A stretch of 64,000 bases of DNA from Ceratothoa steindachneri (GCA_963969495.1 OZ018323.1:80548919-80612918); one strand, 5' to 3'; positions 34,401-41,685 are shown, numbered from the stretch's first letter. A program made the numbers and translations. The notes: generated by a model from the letters alone, not told the origin.

Positions 34401-37400
34401 TCAGGACAATGCCCCCGATGCCGTGCTGCCCCGTTATCACAGTTGGTTGCTGGCCACCGCCGGTGCCCAGGACGATGGGTTGATGGTTGTTAGAAGGAGC
34501 GGGCCTCGACCCCAATAGGGTTTTGCCGGCCGGCGGCGGGGTGGGCTGTCGGACACCACCTTGCGGAGGCGGTTTAGGCAGGAGCTGAGGCTGCTTGGGC
34601 TGGATGGGCTTCGGGTGTGGGAGGGCAACGGTCTGGCGAGAAGGGTTGTTTTGCGATGAGACTATCTGAATGAGGGGAGCTCCGGGGACAACCTGCTTAA
34701 GCCCCGCAGTCACCTGCATTGACATCACCCCATTCGAACCCCCAACTTGAGTGATGGGCAAGTGAGGCACCAGTCCTTGCATCATCCCCATATTACCCAC
34801 CATCCCAGACACTAAGGGGGTTGCGACAGGGCCAGGAGCCGCAGATGAGCTGATTACTGTCTGGGTGGACTGAGAAGTGCAAGTGACTGCAGTCGGTGTA
34901 ACTGCTGGAGACGGGTTCGGAGCAGGGGACCTCAAGGAAGAAACGTGGGAGTGGGGGGATGGAGCAGGTGAACGGCTGGGGTAGGAGGCTGGACTGGGAG
35001 TCGCATTATGGTGAGGTGACGGAGTGGCCGGGTAGGAAGGGCCGGGCGAAGTGCGTGGCAGTGCTGACACTGGGGATTTGCTGGGAACGGTGAAAGCAGG
35101 CGACGCGGTTGCGGGCGGAGACGCCAGGAGCGTCATGGTGGACGTGGCCACACCGCTGTGAGGAACAGTTCCGAGGGGGTTATGGGCGATAGGAGGGAGT
35201 GGAGGCTGCTGGATGTGTGAAGGTAGGGGAGATGGCGTCACGTAAAGCGGAGCCGCTGTAGGGGATGAGAAGGCCCCCACGGTCGATATCACGTGGGAAT
35301 TGGTCATCAAGTGATTCGTTAGCACCTGTGGATTAGGCAGCAGCTGACCCCCAGGAAACACCTGGCCGCTGGGCATGCTGGAAAGCACCTGGCCACCGGG
35401 TAAAATGTTGGGCGCCAAGACCTGAGCACCAGGTGCCAAGATTGAGCTCCCAGAGATAACCTGAGCAGCCTGCCCACCGGGGGGCGCAATCGGGGTCCCT
35501 GACAGCAGTTGCGACGAGGGGGCCAACAGCTGCGTCGTCGAACCCAGAACCTGATTCGGGGACGGGCCACCGACCACCTGGACTCTGGAACCACTCGATG
35601 CGACGCCTGGGGTGGGGACCCCGGAAACAATCACCGTGGCAGGGGGCGGTGCCGAGCTAGCCACCACGACAGTCGTCTTGCTTCTCGATCCCTCTGGAAG
35701 GGAGAGCGCAGGAGACTGTTGGGCGGCCGCCAGCGTACTAGTGCCACACGAGGCACTCGTGGGCGTAAGGGGAATGCCGATGGGCAAGAGGCCGGGCACC
35801 AAGTCCACCGTTCCTTGAGAGGGGTCGTGGCTCGGCTGCTGGTGTGAGGTTTTGGGGGAGGGGACCGGAGAGGGCTGGGGCCTTGAGGAGGGGCTCTGTC
35901 GAGGCTGTTGCAAACGATGCTGCTGCTGCTGCTGCTGGTGTTGGAGGAGGACACTCGGGTTTGGTGGAAGGGGGGCAATGGAGGAGGGCAGCACGGCTGA
36001 AGTGGGGGCGCCATGGTGCCCCGGGTGAGACTGAGAGGCTAAATGCTGGTGTGCTGGAGAACTGAGAGGTTGTAGCTGCGAGTGCGGTTGGTGCAGAGTA
36101 TGCTGGTGGGATTGGGGATGCAGCTGGAGGATGGGTTGCGAGCCCCCTCCCAGTTGGGGAGCCGCCGCCAGCAGCTGCTGGAGTGTGTGGTCCGAATCGT
36201 TGCGAGCAGCAGCCGTGGTCCCAGACCCCACCGATGTGCCCCCGCACGCCTCACGCCCCCTCCCGATGCAATCCACGTCCAACACCCCTCCCCCGACGGG
36301 TGAGGCCATGGTAACGTGGGACTGTTGGGAAGGTTGCTGAGGGTGCGATGGGACACCATGGTGCGTGGTGCCCTGAGGAACGTGGTGAGAGTGGAGAAGA
36401 CCCGACGGGGTGAGGTGGTGCTGCTGGTGCTGGTGAGGGTGGAGTTGATGTGGGTGGAGTTGGTGGGGAGAGGGGCCGGAGAGGGCGGAAGAGGCGGCTG
36501 GGGGGTGAAGCACCTGTTGAAGCACGTGGGGGCTCACAGGGTGGCTGAGGTGAGAGGAGTGAGGGGGGGCAGACCCCCGGATGGGGTCCACCAACTGGCC
36601 ATCAAACACGAAACTGTCGAACCCCGCACTCGTGACGAGACCGCTATCAGTCGAAGAACTCGCATTGTCGAACCGAGTAGAGTCCTCTAAGCCCTGGGCG
36701 AGAACACAGAAAAACAACAATTAATTAGCCGGGACAGGTGCAGTGACCACCGACCACCCAAACCTCTCTGGCGGTTCAATCCCGGTCCTAGCATAAGATG
36801 GGCGCCTCAACACGCGATTCTCCCGAATTCAAAAGTGAAACGATGGGCCCTTGTTGGGAAAGACCTCGACTCAAAGGGAGTCCCTTCGTGAGAGGAAGGG
36901 GGCACACAAGGGCAGTCAAATGACTTACTAACCCTCTCAATAAACAAAGAACATTTATCCCATTAAGTGAATTTCAAACAAATTCTTCACTTTGAGTAAA
37001 ATCAGGCTTATGAATAAAGAGGTTAGGGGAAGGGGGTGAATTTAAAATGGCGGTCAAACTAGTACCCCTCCCCAACATTCATAACTAGAATCTCCGAATA
37101 AGATAAACATGTTTCATGCTACAAGAATTCAGGACGGGAGTAGCACAGGCGTACAATTTATAACGCCTAACCTATATTTCATTTCCAATAACGCTAAGAA
37201 TCCCATACTAGGTTAAGATTACAAAGAGCGATGGTGAATGGCGCTTTGAGCCATTTTAAAATTCTATATAATTCGCCGTTACTTACCACAGAATTTGGAA
37301 AATTCTCCCGAAGAAATGTTTCAAGAACGTGCGTATCTCTGCAAAGGAAAAGGGATCGTAAAAAAAAACATCCATGACTAAGGTAAACTACAAAAATACC

Positions 37401-40400
37401 GGTCCTTACTCTCACCCTCTAAGACCTCTCCGAAAGTTAGAGACAAACACTAACACGAGTGGGCTGCGACCGAGCGAGTGGAAACCCCGCTGTCCCATAT
37501 GAGCGAAGCCAGCTTCGGTTATTTTCGAATAACTACCGACTTCAGTAGGGGCGACATCGCAGCTGCCACTAGTAGCGATCAGTCGTTCGGATTCTACTTT
37601 ACTTATGTTGCCCCCGGCTAAGGTCTTAAGCGAGGCAGGCGTATAGCATTGGATATCATTTTTGTGGTGAATTGTGTAGGCATGTCAGGGTGTATTTCGT
37701 ATAAGTGTTGTTAGTATTATTCGTTTCTCCTTCTGTGTAAGAGGTGTGGAATTCTGTTGCTGCTTATTGCGTAGTATTGTTGTATGATGACGTTTGGCGG
37801 CCTGGTAAGTTGACTCTGCTTGTGTTCGAATAAATGGCTTCATGTGGGTCTTGTTGACTCAGAATTTGTTGCTCTTAGTTTCATGGTTTAAAGTATACAG
37901 TAAGACTTGGTAGTGTCACTTGTTATTGGATCAGTTCTTGGGTAATTAGTATCTTTTTAATGGTCTCAGGGGGGATGGGGGCAGTGGGTTCGTGGGTGTT
38001 TGTTTGTCTGATTTCTTTTTGAGAAGTTTGGGTAGTCTTGTTTCCCCTCGGGATGTGTTTGCTGTTGGCAGAGTGCGTGCTCTACCCTCTTTGAATGGAC
38101 CGTAAGGTCTCCTAGGGTACCTTCTTTCCTTGTTGTTAGTTATGTGTGTGATGTTGCAAATAGGGGTTCAAGGTTTTTTTTTAATATCCCTTCTGGCACC
38201 TTAAGGAGGCCGCCGCTCCCTCGGGGTTATGATCGTGAAGCCAACATATTAAATATTATGGAAGACCGCCTCCTCCATAATCCGGTATGCAGGAAGTCCT
38301 TCCTTCCCAATGTCTAGGGGCAGGCGGTGGCGAGCCTGCACGCCGCAGTATTCGGAATGCTACTGTTCACGGATCTTATAGCTTAGTATTAGGCTTTCAG
38401 TTAATTACGGCGACTTTTACTTTGTAGGCAGTCGCCAGATGGATTCTTAAAAAAAAAAAAAAAATTACAAGAGTTTCCCACGGAAGGAGATGTAGTCAAG
38501 GGTGTTCTGTAGAGAATTATGATACCATTGTATTCTAATGTACCGTATTCATTGTATTGTATTCTAATATCCTATTTCCTAGATTTTGTCATTGCTGGTG
38601 TCTGAGCCTGAATACAGATTGAAGCAAATAGTGTCGCACGTATTTATGAGTTTGTATATATATGCTTCTTCTCACTACCAATCTTTGACCATTACTCTGA
38701 TAGGACCTTGAACCAGTCACTGAGAGTTTGCCTTGATCTCCCAGGTCACTTCATACCAGCATTCTCGGGTTCCCGATATTTGAAAAGTTCCGCAGACGAA
38801 TCAGCGGAGGCCACATATGACCTAAATTCATTATATGTAAGTCACTAATTTTGCTATTACCTCCCTTCGATTGTTGCCATACATAAGTACGACACTATTT
38901 GATTCAATGACAACAATCTCGAAAACAGGAAATTAGAATACAATACAATGAATACGGTACATTAGAATACAATGCTATCATAATTCTCTAGTCCCGTTGT
39001 TCAGTCTGTGCAGACAGCCTGGCACCCTCACTTCCCGCACCATATACGTGTCAGCACAAAACCATCTCGACATCCTCTCAATTCGCAGTAGCCGTGGCGT
39101 CACGGATAATGCAAACTAGGAGATGAGGAGATTCCAATAGGGTGTGCGAAATTTCATCCAAGTCCCTACGGAAACCAGCTCGGCCGTGAGGATAGACAGC
39201 GCCCCGGAAGTTTCAAACTTCCTTCGGATTTGGAGCCACCCGTGTACACTGGCACGGCTCCAGTGACACGCTATGTGCTCCAAGGAATACGGACACAATA
39301 CTCCCGATACCGGAGAAGCTTTGTGAGCAGAGGCGTGGCGACAAAATTTCAAATGTGGTCTAAACCCAAAAGGCAGGAATGGCGTCTCGCGTAAGCATTG
39401 TCACAGTCAAGATAAGACATGGAATAAATGAGCCGTTCACGACCAGAGCAGAGGCTGAACCCGAGCATTCAAACGCATATGTAAACACCGTTCACTTCGT
39501 AAATCGAGCGGTATCTCTCAGCATCGACAACGGGAGCTCTCTGTGGCATGTGCGGAAGGCAGCGATGGCCAAGCGGAGACCGGAGTGGTGGATCAATCCA
39601 CCTTCCAAAGTAAAAGTTCGGCTGCAGATGCGTACAACTCATATTCGTTGTCTAGCTTAGAGCGAACAAAGAAGCGCTAAAACACTAAGAGGGTAACCCC
39701 ATTAACACTCCAAGTAATAAATGCCAAGGGAGGAAGAGCCATGGTGCAGCTACACGGGCCCCTCAGGATGCGAGTGTGCTCCTCCCTCCTGAGGTGTCGG
39801 TCGAAAACAAGAACAAAGAAGCAGTGCGCCTCTACCACGTCCCAAGCAAAATATATGAACATACGAGGGTAGGAGTGAAGCCATGAAAAGGAGCAAAGAA
39901 CACCGAAACCTGTGCCCTCTGACATAACGAGAGAGGCGGTTTAGAGTCTGTTGTGCTCGGCGTTCCAAGGTAGGCATCTGGGCTGCACCAAAAGAGATCG
40001 AAGAACAGCCATCGACGTAGTGTGGCGAAGTGATACCTTTGATGCTCATGGCAGTGACACTGAGGACACTTTACCTTGAGACGCCTTATTCCTGCCCTAT
40101 TGGACTAGAGAGACCCCTCCCCCGCACGTGGAATCTATGACCTTGAAGGAAGTGAGAAGAAAATTATAAGGCGTCCCCTCGACCCCATAGTGAAGGTCTC
40201 CATGATATTGTATCACCACACCGTATCATAACCTTTATCCAGATCAAAAGCTACTGTCACGAAATGATGCTTTGAAGGAAGGCCTCGCAGTAGCATCTCC
40301 AGCTAGAGCAGAGCATCCGACGTGAAGTGGAAATTGCGAAAGCTACACTGATCAGGATATAGGTGGCTTCCGCTGTCCAGGAAATAACCTAGCCTAACAT

Positions 40401-41021
40401 TAACTACTTTTTCATCAACTTGCACACGCAAGAGATGAGAGAAATGGTGCCGTCCTGACTTGCGAAAAGCGACACTGGACTGCAGGATGGGTTGGGAAGA
40501 AGGGGGATTGTGCGTTGCTAGTTCGTGGGGTGTGTTGGTTAGATGGTGGGCTGGTGTGTCGGGATATGCATGTGGTGCAAGTGAGACTAGGTTCGGCAGA
40601 CTGCAGTTTGGCCTCATTTAAAAGGCAATGTTTAGTGGAGTCATGTCTAGGTGTGGGAACGGGTATTGTTCTATGTTCCGGGATTTTAGTGTGTTGGGCG
40701 ATGAGGTAAACTCGCTTGTCCGTCTGTTGATGTATGGTATGGAGTGATGGGATGTACCTTCTCACCGACATCAGGTGATGCAACTCAGTGGTAAAATCAT
40801 AACAAAAACTTACTCTACTGGAGTCCTACTATTTTTGTACAATCTCGCTTTCACCTATGCACCGACTCAAATGGGGTCACTAATGTAGTTTTCAAAACAG
40901 AATACATAAATGACTAAAAGATATATTATGGAAACCAAAGTGGCAGGTGAATTAATCATAAAGCATTGGGTTTAAATACTCACTCTATTACGTCAAGTAG
41001 TCGCTGTCCTCCATCATCCAT
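6547..41021 (-). CDS. BICRA: BICRA/GLTSCR1-like ncBAF subunit, 7 coding exons, 3' end outside window
   Basis: Seen: exons 40984-41021 (coding part), 37287-37338, 33133-36693, 31145-32734, 19484-19654, 12609-12881 and 6547-7121 all have AG acceptors and GT donors and join in one frame, giving 2,086 residues plus two bases. The protein starts MDDGGQRLLDVIE followed by DTHVLETFLRENFPNSV. Known: vertebrate BICRA and BICRAL start MDD..(R/S)CLLD(V/L)I.DPQAL..FL and are very long Gln/Pro-rich proteins of the GBAF/ncBAF chromatin remodeller in the nucleus. A GGQL(L/I).NP..LTN motif near residue 480 also resembles BICRA. Residues 31-1217 and 1218-1747 are low-complexity with poly-Gln, His/Gln, Pro/Ala and Ser/Thr tracts. 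Lysine-rich patches lie near 1045-1070 and 1503-1518, and a charged helix at 1748-1790. Odd: the conserved GLTSCR1 domain is absent here and must lie beyond the left edge if the gene is whole. The last exon ends in phase 2, so the gene continues. Introns of 0.4-11.5 kb hold many transposon relics. Confidence 0.85.
7250..7640 (-). mobile_element. I-like LINE fragment, RNase H C-terminal part (copy A12)
   Basis: In shifted frames it reads RDATTTTKWVDLEIIICWVP, VPESLRGL and the basic segment before the C-terminal knuckle. These match the second half of the RNase H of the better copy at 54547-55830. It abuts the 3' end of copy A4 at 7640-7700, so A4 was probably inserted next to or into it. Confidence 0.65.
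7690..9890 (-). mobile_element. I-like LINE copy A4, part 1: ORF1 C-terminus, endonuclease, partial RT, 3' end
   Basis: The order right to left is: ORF1 C-terminus (9643-9849, with STESLDSEEATPLK, matching copy A1), endonuclease (8767-9504, including GVLNVDEFTHHC), the pre-RT linker (8577-8909), RT fingers (7950-8225, PEDVPYAMLRHLGER) and RT up to about 7830. The RT is then joined directly to the 3' UTR (7690-7780), so the RT core and RNase H are missing. A GA microsatellite sits at that joint. The element continues to the right at 10851, on the other side of inserted copy A3. All reading frames are broken. Confidence 0.8.
7789..7811. repeat. (GA)n microsatellite inside LINE copy A4
   Basis: About 11 GA units lie exactly where the RT-coding part of copy A4 stops and its 3' UTR begins. 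The repeat may have formed at, or caused, the internal deletion. Confidence 0.9.
9891..10850 (-). mobile_element. 5'-truncated I-like LINE (copy A3) inserted into copy A4, with target-site duplication
   Basis: It holds the RNase H and C-terminal region (10079-10787: SDSQSALSALGALESPHP, PGHVGIAGNERA, GHTRVTHRYLMERS, YCDDC) and the family 3' UTR (9900-10000), ending in a T run on the plus strand (poly-A side). The 13-base sequence gccgagctaagta flanks it at 9878-9890 and 10851-10863. Joining the two flanks restores a sequence collinear with ORF1 of copy A1 (around 47,400). The family itself has gccga at the 5' junction, so up to five of the 13 bases may be microhomology. Confidence 0.85.
10851..12330 (-). 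mobile_element. I-like LINE copy A4, part 2: ORF1 and possible 5' region
   Basis: Sequence at 10864-11400 aligns by eye with ORF1 of copy A1 (47400-48300): agaacc.gcagaa.gg, aggcata..ttccaggcag, the motif for the conserved HGSPVNVTPH segment (near 11120-11150) and the ends of the ORF1 N-terminal half. From 11440 to 11660 the match is weaker, and beyond 11660 only composition and position suggest ORF1/5' UTR. Reading frames are broken. Confidence 0.65.
12390..12480 (-). repeat. tRNA-like sequence, possible SINE head or tRNA pseudogene
   Basis: On the minus strand the stretch contains gactagtggattcggcgttgg, then gcgcctgggtacc and ggtttcgattcccg. The last part resembles the pol III B box (GGTTCGANTCC) with one extra base, and the earlier part loosely resembles an A box and anticodon arm. 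The stem pairing of a functional tRNA is not evident. Confidence 0.35.
12609..12881 (-). CDS. BICRA: BICRA-like exon 6
   Basis: A 91-codon exon, phase 0 to phase 0, with acceptor ttattcctccgccag (ends 12882) and donor gtaagt (12603-12608). It encodes KHCSEAAIKHSAESKSKECES followed by Ser/Val/Thr/Pro-rich sequence ending PQPRVSPAR. The Ser/Thr/Pro composition matches exons 3, 4 and 7. An alternative acceptor at 12898-12900 would add 16 bases, but it breaks the frame with exon 5 and has a poor pyrimidine tract. Confidence 0.72.
13010..13245 (-). mobile_element. I-like LINE RT fragment with the catalytic-box region (copy A13)
   Basis: One frame reads CITSVLPNVFSLCSTWTTSRSLL, a shifted and mutated version of the family's ITSLLPKDVLFSLYVDDLSIS segment. 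It shows what copy A1 lost at 44890. Small, frame-broken and without visible ends. Confidence 0.55.
13330..14670 (-). mobile_element. I-like LINE copy A5: RT joined to linker and RNase H
   Basis: From the right: RT motif with FRKFHSTRASD (near 14490), GLPQGSVLG (14270), SLYVDDLLF (14150-14170), then a direct jump to the linker GADASGSAQAATL (about 14110). This is followed by RNase H (13249-13960) and the 3' UTR (13345-13415). The RT thumb is missing compared with copies A1 and A2, so this is an internal deletion. The YVDD catalytic box survives here. Confidence 0.75.
14910..15215. repeat. Repeat flanking an I-like 3' end, shared with 57525-57765
   Basis: Shared words in the same order include aaggggtta, cccatt.atc, gttgtttatagaggttc, aaagcct.tctt.tgac, catgaggtagct and a T-rich run leading into ttttaggagcctatc. 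The copy here has about 90 extra bases near 15100-15190. It sits immediately past the 3' tail of I-like copy A6, as the other does past a very short I-like 3' end. Confidence 0.65.
15216..16025 (-). mobile_element. I-like LINE copy A6: RNase H part and 3' UTR
   Basis: RNase H segments (PHLLVRDIRDATVLESRADVE, CWAPEHVG, LEVTCHSAAVVPKDLPP) are spread over three frames between 15580 and 16010. The family 3' UTR (gcctacttgggcataagtcgc) lies at 15235-15300. It is 5'-truncated inside the RNase H and lies in the intron between exons 5 and 6. Confidence 0.75.
16030..19483. other. Intron 5 sequence without a recognisable gene
   Basis: Scattered short frames occur on both strands. One at 16330-16550 (plus) reads EFFPYLDLKMWLRENLPG and NYFLMSNGMRIFDRIM; it looks protein-like but matches nothing I know. 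CA-rich low-complexity sequence fills 16660-18900. I support no gene here. Confidence 0.4.
19484..19654 (-). CDS. BICRA: BICRA-like exon 5 (predicted helix/coiled coil)
   Basis: A 57-codon exon, phase 0 to phase 0, between a ttttttgcag acceptor (ends 19655) and a gtgagt donor (19478-19483). It encodes ALKKVHSQIQDLQNKKGL through QQRLIVEYRKIMATGTPVP. Charged and hydrophobic residues alternate as in an amphipathic helix or short coiled coil, unlike the low-complexity exons on either side. It lies 11.5 kb from exon 4 and is joined to it only by phase and composition, so its place in the gene is a strong inference. I do not recognise the helix as a named domain. Confidence 0.72.
20100..20250 (-). 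mobile_element. CR1/L2-like LINE 3' end (copy C2)
   Basis: The tail acataacataac at 20109-20120 and the following gatgacaaaa.tcacaagggc.tatca.aggt closely match the 3' end of the larger copy at 22416. Only the 3' UTR remains. Confidence 0.65.
20269..20304. repeat. (TA)n/(CA)n microsatellite
   Basis: A run of AT dinucleotides changes into ACAC repeats at 20291. Confidence 0.85.
20400..20995 (-). pseudogene. Tc1/mariner-type transposase fragment (T1)
   Basis: Frames on the minus strand give KIMKSKFLVHIIVFGVVSTEGH (catalytic-core strand, 20740-20830), LEKLVLPWIQKLAVG, IWPPNFPACNPLNYYVWG (20540-20590) and an NNYLCTSK.ELRSRI tail. These correspond to the DDE core and the PP.SPDLNPLDYYVWG block of Tc1/mariner transposases. 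Here the block reads FPACNPL and frameshifts separate the parts. N-terminal DNA-binding domain and terminal repeats were not found. Confidence 0.75.
21575..21985 (+). repeat. Unclassified interspersed repeat, copy X1
   Basis: It is matched in inverted orientation by 25800-27090. Shared words include ggtaggctta, catata.gtcttaatattctaggt, gtcaatatct, acc.agagacaccattttaaagct.ctggagag and tgttgtgatttaatatg. No coding capacity or terminal repeats were recognised. Confidence 0.75.
22015..22415 (+). pseudogene. Tc1/mariner-type transposase, first half (T2), interrupted
   Basis: Decayed frames include GPLQELWDSDKNSGCPRKR near 22265-22325, which looks like the linker between the HTH domains. The second half resumes at 23184 beyond an inserted LINE 3' end. 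The left flank (tgaccccgaaaaaatgggcctgc, 22020) could be near the element's terminus. Confidence 0.6.
22416..23183 (-). mobile_element. CR1/L2-like LINE 3' end (copy C1) inside Tc1 relic T2
   Basis: The frame 22774-23214 encodes LYNSYVRPHLEYCVQAWSP, ESVQRRATKLIPSL, EDRLRVLNIFSFERR and DMIELFKIFSG, the standard C-terminus of CR1/L2-type ORF2. The 3' UTR ends in (ACATA)n-like units at 22416-22431. It splits a Tc1-type transposase into 22015-22415 and 23184-23540. The 5' end is truncated, as usual for LINEs. Confidence 0.82.
23184..23540 (+). pseudogene. Tc1/mariner-type transposase, second half (T2)
   Basis: It encodes VKAYPYRIQTL, FLNLLWTSDEAHFHLEGKVN and VFWGTSRPNEVATKPLH, the first catalytic Asp region (W.SDEAHFHL) of this transposase group. 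It ends in frame breaks near 23540. The joined order with 22015-22415 is as expected for one element. Confidence 0.78.
23880..24830 (+). pseudogene. Unplaced mobile-looking protein family, copy E2
   Basis: The longest open part (24082-24504) encodes KVSREMPGLKDFVSVKG, HIILCNLKEVYDFFKSHYP and LKIGFSKFSALW. Upstream, in a shifted frame, is ARQAKDLVKEKGIFSTSNRR (near 23990-24050) and downstream VVMDLAENYSF (24795-24830). These are the successive blocks of the same family as copy E1, here ending just where E1's last block (VVQDAVQ) would start. Asp and Glu in D(F/L)AENYS could be catalytic but that is only a guess. Frameshifts show it is not functional. Confidence 0.6.
25150..25400 (+). pseudogene. 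hAT-type transposase C-terminal (dimerisation) fragment
   Basis: The frame at 25182-25376 encodes SLPGSNALTERVFSMMKNYW and LNIDTLKAALLTTCNYEMNC. The LPGSNA.(T/V)ER.FS pattern is the hallmark of the hAT dimerisation region. Nothing of the catalytic domain is left. Short ccagcatt words at 24852, 24914 and 25501 may belong to terminal sequence of this or a related element, but no clear inverted repeat was found. Confidence 0.7.
25463..25490. repeat. (TA)n microsatellite
   Basis: A short uninterrupted AT run next to the hAT fragment. Confidence 0.85.
25800..27090 (-). repeat. Unclassified interspersed repeat, copy X2, split by a mariner
   Basis: This is the inverted counterpart of X1. Its parts are 26790-27090 and 25800-25893. 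The mariner at 25896-26787 sits between them at a TA dinucleotide. Confidence 0.75.
25896..26787 (-). mobile_element. Mariner-like element with terminal inverted repeats and TA target duplication
   Basis: The ends are caaggggtgatcaataag (left) and, read inward from the right, cacgaggggcggtcaataag, with TA on each side (25894-25895, 26788-26789). The minus strand carries MIDFNVVKVHKARVA, RECGFEELNHSPYSPDLAPSN and FLFRQIKAALRGHRF (26051-26251), the C-terminal third of a mariner transposase with the SPDLAPSN catalytic Asp. The N-terminus (EKVEHCSDQIF, near 26600) follows, frame-broken. At 892 bp it is shorter than an autonomous mariner (about 1.3 kb), so part of the catalytic core is deleted. 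Confidence 0.85.
27440..27790 (+). pseudogene. CR1/L2-like LINE ORF2 C-terminal fragment (copy D)
   Basis: Plus-strand frames give GYEDRVWIVDNLIKLFTYSD, ETFLEFFKISG, then KFWNSLPCGLA and LGEFKFKSDH. These correspond to the post-RT helices and the final W..LP...(V/L)..FK block of CR1/L2-type ORF2. One of few LINE relics here on the plus strand. Heavily mutated. Confidence 0.55.
27791..29259. other. Intron 4 sequence, no gene recognised
   Basis: G-rich purine stretches (28560-29170) and short frames such as 28120-28308 (plus) occur, but none has a recognisable domain. Confidence 0.4.
29260..30300 (-). pseudogene. Arthropod-type LINE RT fragment, heavily decayed (copy G2)
   Basis: With many stops and shifts the minus strand still shows LINEQRGVYGG, FRLMDLETGYDCI (compare FMDLEKAYDRV of RT motif A), REEGLRVK..W(H/F), FQYLRCIVNDSGTDEADCS and GRQVSRPIGALVNDK. 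The order matches fingers, palm and thumb of a common arthropod LINE RT. No intact frame remains and the clade is uncertain. Confidence 0.6.
30301..31144. other. Intron 4 sequence near exon 4, no gene seen
   Basis: AT-rich sequence with short plus-strand frames and no recognisable domain. Confidence 0.4.
31145..32734 (-). CDS. BICRA: BICRA-like exon 4
   Basis: A 1,590-base exon (530 codons, phase 0 to phase 0) encoding residues 1218-1747. The acceptor at 32735-32737 follows a strong pyrimidine tract; an alternative in-frame AG 15 bases further in is possible. The donor is gtatga at 31139-31144. The protein is Ser/Thr/Asn/Val-rich and mostly disordered-looking. It has a second lysine-rich patch, KKSKKKKKDKE, near 1505-1516 that closely resembles the one in exon 3. 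Runs of Ser (SSSS) and Asn/Ser occur toward the C-terminal part. It ends LLLSPHNQE and reads directly into exon 5. Confidence 0.85.
33133..36693 (-). CDS. BICRA: BICRA-like exon 3 (giant 1,187-codon exon)
   Basis: A single open 3,561-base exon, acceptor cag at 36694-36696 and donor gtgagt at 33127-33132, phase 0 at both ends. It encodes residues 31-1217. After an acidic/aromatic start (GLEDSTRFDN, FDSFVFDGQLVDPI) the sequence is dominated by His/Gln repeats (about 100-130), Gln runs (about 280-300), Pro/Ser/Ala-rich spacers and Gly/Gln/Val/Leu repeats. Near the end, a lysine-rich patch (KKKSKKKKKEK, about 1045-1055) is followed by a less repetitive acidic block, INLNELLKETGIFDENEF, which looks like a short interaction motif or helix. 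The lysine patch could serve as a nuclear localisation signal (inference). Overlapping open frames on the plus strand are by-products of the repeated codons. Confidence 0.88.
37287..37338 (-). CDS. BICRA: BICRA-like exon 2
   Basis: A 52-base exon between a cag acceptor (37339-37341) and a gtaagt donor (37281-37286). Its first base completes the Glu codon split with exon 1, and it then encodes DTHVLETFLRENFPNSV, ending in phase 0. Together with exon 1 this rebuilds the short N-terminal acidic/hydrophobic block conserved in BICRA and BICRAL, which is the main evidence for the gene's identity. Intron 1 is 3.6 kb and holds two I-like LINE relics. Confidence 0.85.
37339..38189. other. Intron 1 sequence, no gene recognised
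   Basis: GC-richer sequence around 37430-37620 differs from the T-rich stretch 37640-38160. It could be the 5' region of the plus-strand LINE relic that ends at 38465, but I have no motif to prove it. Confidence 0.3.
38190..38465 (+). mobile_element. I-like LINE 3' end in opposite orientation, with poly-A (copy A8)
   Basis: The plus strand reads cttagtattaggct, ggcgacttttactttgtaggcagtcgccagatgg and an A run at 38448-38465. This is the family 3' UTR, elsewhere seen reversed at 7700, 9900, 13350, 15240, 54310 and 61930. It is the only copy found in the antisense orientation to the BICRA-like gene. Confidence 0.75.
39045..40460 (-). mobile_element. I-like LINE copy A7: RT palm, thumb and start of RNase H
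   Basis: From right to left: CSFRNFHFTSDALL (40310-40350), HYVDGCSSISFGAAQMPTLE (39960-40030, the YVDD box mutated to YVDG), thumb and linker in broken frames, and ILTAELVSVGT (39170-39200, RNase H Glu region). It ends near 39045 inside the RNase H; no 3' UTR is attached. Located in intron 1. Confidence 0.72.
40461..40983. other. Intron 1 sequence next to exon 1, no gene seen
   Basis: Short frames on both strands without recognisable domains. Confidence 0.35.
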
Positions 41022-41037
41022 TGCACATTTAACATGA
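40984..41037 (-). CDS. BICRA: BICRA-like exon 1 (first coding exon, with 16 bases of 5' UTR)
   Basis: The exon follows a strong acceptor (pyrimidine tract then cag at 41038-41040) and ends at a gtgagt donor at 40978-40983. The start codon is at 41019-41021, with G at -3 and G at +4, a good eukaryotic initiation context. It encodes MDDGGQRLLDVI plus two bases of a Glu codon (phase 2). The acceptor before the start codon implies at least one noncoding 5' exon further right, which I could not locate. A second ATG at 41033-41035 opens a 15-codon reading frame that overlaps the main start out of frame and stops at 40988-40990. Confidence 0.85.
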
Positions 41038-41685
41038 CTGCCAAAAAAAGGAGGAAAAATTATTTTTAATCTAGTCGCCAAAATATACCGTTCAACAGAG
41101 ACATAAGGGCAGTATGATTATTCAGCGGCTGTTTGGGTAGTTTTATAGGGAGTGGGGACATTATTACTTGAATCATACATGGATGGCGATGTTGTATAGG
41201 TACCGAATTGAGGTTGAATGAATCAAAGATTCTAACAATGCCACTAATAGAAATACATACTTCGCATTCAATAATCTGCTGCAATAATTAATATCTTGAA
41301 GTTATATAAAATGTAACTTTCTTATTAGTAACATGGCGGTTCCCGTCTAATTGCAGTAGAGAGCGAGTTCGTCTGTTGTATATTAATGATAGACAATTTA
41401 AAAGTTTGCAGACATTATTTTCCTTGTGACCCTTTTTTGTTGCCAATTTGAGTTAATGATTTTTTTTGAGGATTCTTTCTCTTTTACATGTCTTTTTCCT
41501 GTTTCTTTTGCCAGCTTTTTATTATAAATCCTGATCTGAGCATTCTTAATTACCAGTAAATTGTAAAATCCTGACATTCTTAAATATTTTTTAAAGAAAT
41601 TTATCATCATCATCACTAACTATAATTTAAGAAGGGGATTTTTTGAGTATTTGAATACTAATTTCATCTTAGTTTAGTTATGACT

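Noticed and set aside
33025..36690. Several plus-strand open frames of 60-140 codons over the large BICRA-like exon
   Set aside because: They are antisense by-products of repeated, stop-poor codons in the minus-strand exon. None has a domain or splice signals.
36765..36800. ggttcaatcccgg, resembling a pol III B box
   Set aside because: No A box at the right distance and no foldable arms; most likely chance.
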